Source: Roseovarius litorisediminis
GTDB lineage: Bacteria > Pseudomonadota > Alphaproteobacteria > Rhodobacterales > Rhodobacteraceae
Length of the DNA: 64,000 nt
Assembly: GCF_900172295.1 (NCBI RefSeq)
Contig: NZ_FWFL01000002.1
Span: 186,001 to 250,000, forward strand
Direction: 5' to 3'
The notes under the pieces were generated by a model, which was given only the letters and a program-made list of their open reading frames with translations, did no database searches and was not told the DNA's origin. Position numbers and translations under genes: made by a program. Shown here in pieces: positions 63,162-64,000 of the stretch (the first letter of the stretch is position 1; each line of letters opens with the position of its first letter).

Positions 63162-64000
63162 TTATCCAATCGCTTCCATCACTGCCTCACCGAGGCCCGC
63201 AGGGCTGTCGGCGACGATGATGCCAGCGGCGCGCATGGCGTCGATTTTATCCTCGGCACCGCCTTTGCCCCCGGCGACGATGGCACCGGCGTGGCCCATG
63301 CGGCGGCCCGGAGGGGCGGTGCGGCCGGCGATAAAGCCTGCGGTGGGCTTCCAGCGGCCCTTTTTCTTTTCATCGATCAGGAATTGCGCGGCTTCTTCTT
63401 CGGCCGAGCCACCGATTTCACCGATCATGATGATCGATTCCGTTTCGTCATCGGCCAGGAACCATTCCAGCACGTCGATATGCTCGGTTCCTTTGATCGG
63501 GTCGCCGCCGATGCCCACGGCGGTGGATTGGCCCAGACCCAGATCGGTGGTCTGTTTGACCGCCTCGTAGGTGAGCGTGCCCGATCGGCTGAGAACGCCA
63601 CAGCTGCCGCGTTTGTGGATATGGCCGGGCATGATGCCGATCTTGCAGGCGCCGGGGGTGATCACGCCGGGGCAGTTGGGGCCGACGAGGCGGGATTTCG
63701 AGCCTTCGAGCGCGCGTTTGACGCGCATCATGTCCAGGACGGGGATACCTTCGGTGATGGCAATGATCACCTCCATCTCGGCATCAATTGCCTCAAGGAT
63801 ACTGTCCGCCGCGAAGGGGGGCGGGACGTAGATCACGCTGGCATTGGCGCCGGTGGTATGGCGGGCCTCGTGGACCGAGTTGAAGACCGGCAGATCAAGA
63901 TGCGTCTGCCCGCCTTTGCCCGGCGTCACGCCGCCAACCATCTTGGTGCCATAGGCAATCGCCTGTTCGGTGTGGAACGTCCCCTGCGAGCCGGTGAGGC
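63162..64000 (-). CDS. sucD: Succinyl-CoA synthetase subunit alpha (N-terminal part cut by window end)
   Basis: The visible 279 residues start in [21 protein letters not shown] and run to the stop. ATP-grasp partner features: [52 protein letters not shown] and [16 protein letters not shown], which holds the phosphohistidine. About 15 N-terminal residues are missing beyond base 64000. sucC should lie upstream, outside the window. Confidence 0.96.
   Translation of the reverse strand, partial: LTGSQGTFHTEQAIAYGTKMVGGVTPGKGGQTHLDLPVFNSVHEARHTTGANASVIYVPPPFAADSILEAIDAEMEVIIAITEGIPVLDMMRVKRALEGSKSRLVGPNCPGVITPGACKIGIMPGHIHKRGSCGVLSRSGTLTYEAVKQTTDLGLGQSTAVGIGGDPIKGTEHIDVLEWFLADDETESIIMIGEIGGSAEEEAAQFLIDEKKKGRWKPTAGFIAGRTAPPGRRMGHAGAIVAGGKGGAEDKIDAMRAAGIIVADSPAGLGEAVMEAIG

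Noticed and set aside
62018-63220. 400-codon plus-strand frame opposite sucA
   Set aside because: Shadow of sucA, which has complete E1 motifs.
1-64000. CRISPR arrays, prophage, transposases, integrases, toxin-antitoxin or defence systems
   Set aside because: None found: no regularly spaced repeats, no phage structural genes, no transposase or integrase motifs, no recognisable defence enzymes.

Overview
The window is a gene-dense chromosomal segment of an alphaproteobacterium, almost certainly a marine Rhodobacteraceae (Roseobacter-group) member. The signs are moderately high GC, frequent 4-bp ATGA stop/start overlaps, an aa3-type cytochrome oxidase subunit IV of the alphaproteobacterial kind, a DmdC-type acyl-CoA dehydrogenase (DMSP demethylation family), a ProXWV-type betaine importer and a suc operon carrying sucD-sucA-sucB-lpd. 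I found no rRNA, tRNA, CRISPR array, prophage or intact insertion sequence. All identities come from reading motifs and gene order; no database search was run.

Layout. 0-2.6 kb: tail of a LysR regulator, an HDAC-family deacetylase and an MscS channel. 2.8-8.6 kb: rsfS, rlmH, a GNAT, gpmI, an EnvC-like protein and ctpA, closed by a strong terminator. 8.6-12.8 kb (minus): a lipoprotein, a 44-aa cytochrome oxidase subunit IV, a DUF6173-like protein, an MBL hydrolase and a DmdC-like dehydrogenase. 12.9-14.9 kb: a Sua5/TsaC gene converging on azlCD. 14.9-18.7 kb: a molybdenum-cofactor operon fdhD-GNAT-mobA-mobB-moeA. 18.7-20.5 kb: an MsbA-like exporter. 20.6-30.5 kb (minus): a nine-gene run, livHMGF, then an FAD subunit, a fused [2Fe-2S]/Moco hydroxylase, a 6-hydroxynicotinate-reductase-like Fe-S flavoprotein, a UPF0280 protein and a PF06684 protein. 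30.7-33.4 kb: a GNAT, then a tightly overlapped trio of sterol-desaturase-like hydroxylase, Fe-S protein and SixA-like phosphatase. 33.4-40.2 kb: argB, engB, a MOSC protein, yidC, an EAL protein and ttcA. 40.6-46.8 kb: tlpA, argH, a small lipoprotein, lysA and a DUF4175/TIGR02302 protein. 46.9-51.8 kb: a DMT exporter and a betaine ABC importer. 52.2-56.1 kb: a zinc-ribbon membrane protein, ftsEX, plsC and a PPOX-like protein. 56.1-64 kb (minus): lpdA, a MAPEG protein, a hypothetical protein, sucB, sucA and a truncated sucD.

The best candidate for an undescribed system is the 20.6-30.5 kb cluster. It links a branched-chain-type importer without a binding protein to a molybdenum hydroxylase of unusual domain layout, a ferredoxin-type reductase homologue, an ApbE-fold relative and a protein of unassigned function. 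The logic (import, hydroxylate, reduce the ring) resembles anaerobic nicotinate breakdown, but the substrate is unknown. A Moco assembly operon lies about 2 kb away. Secondary points of interest are a dispersed CGTACG repeat element near 31.4 and 57.5 kb, a duplicated gene start flanking GC-rich palindromes at 58.0-58.13 kb, paired palindromes before the betaine-binding protein, and several proteins that have lost catalytic motifs (EnvC-like LytM, GGDEF).
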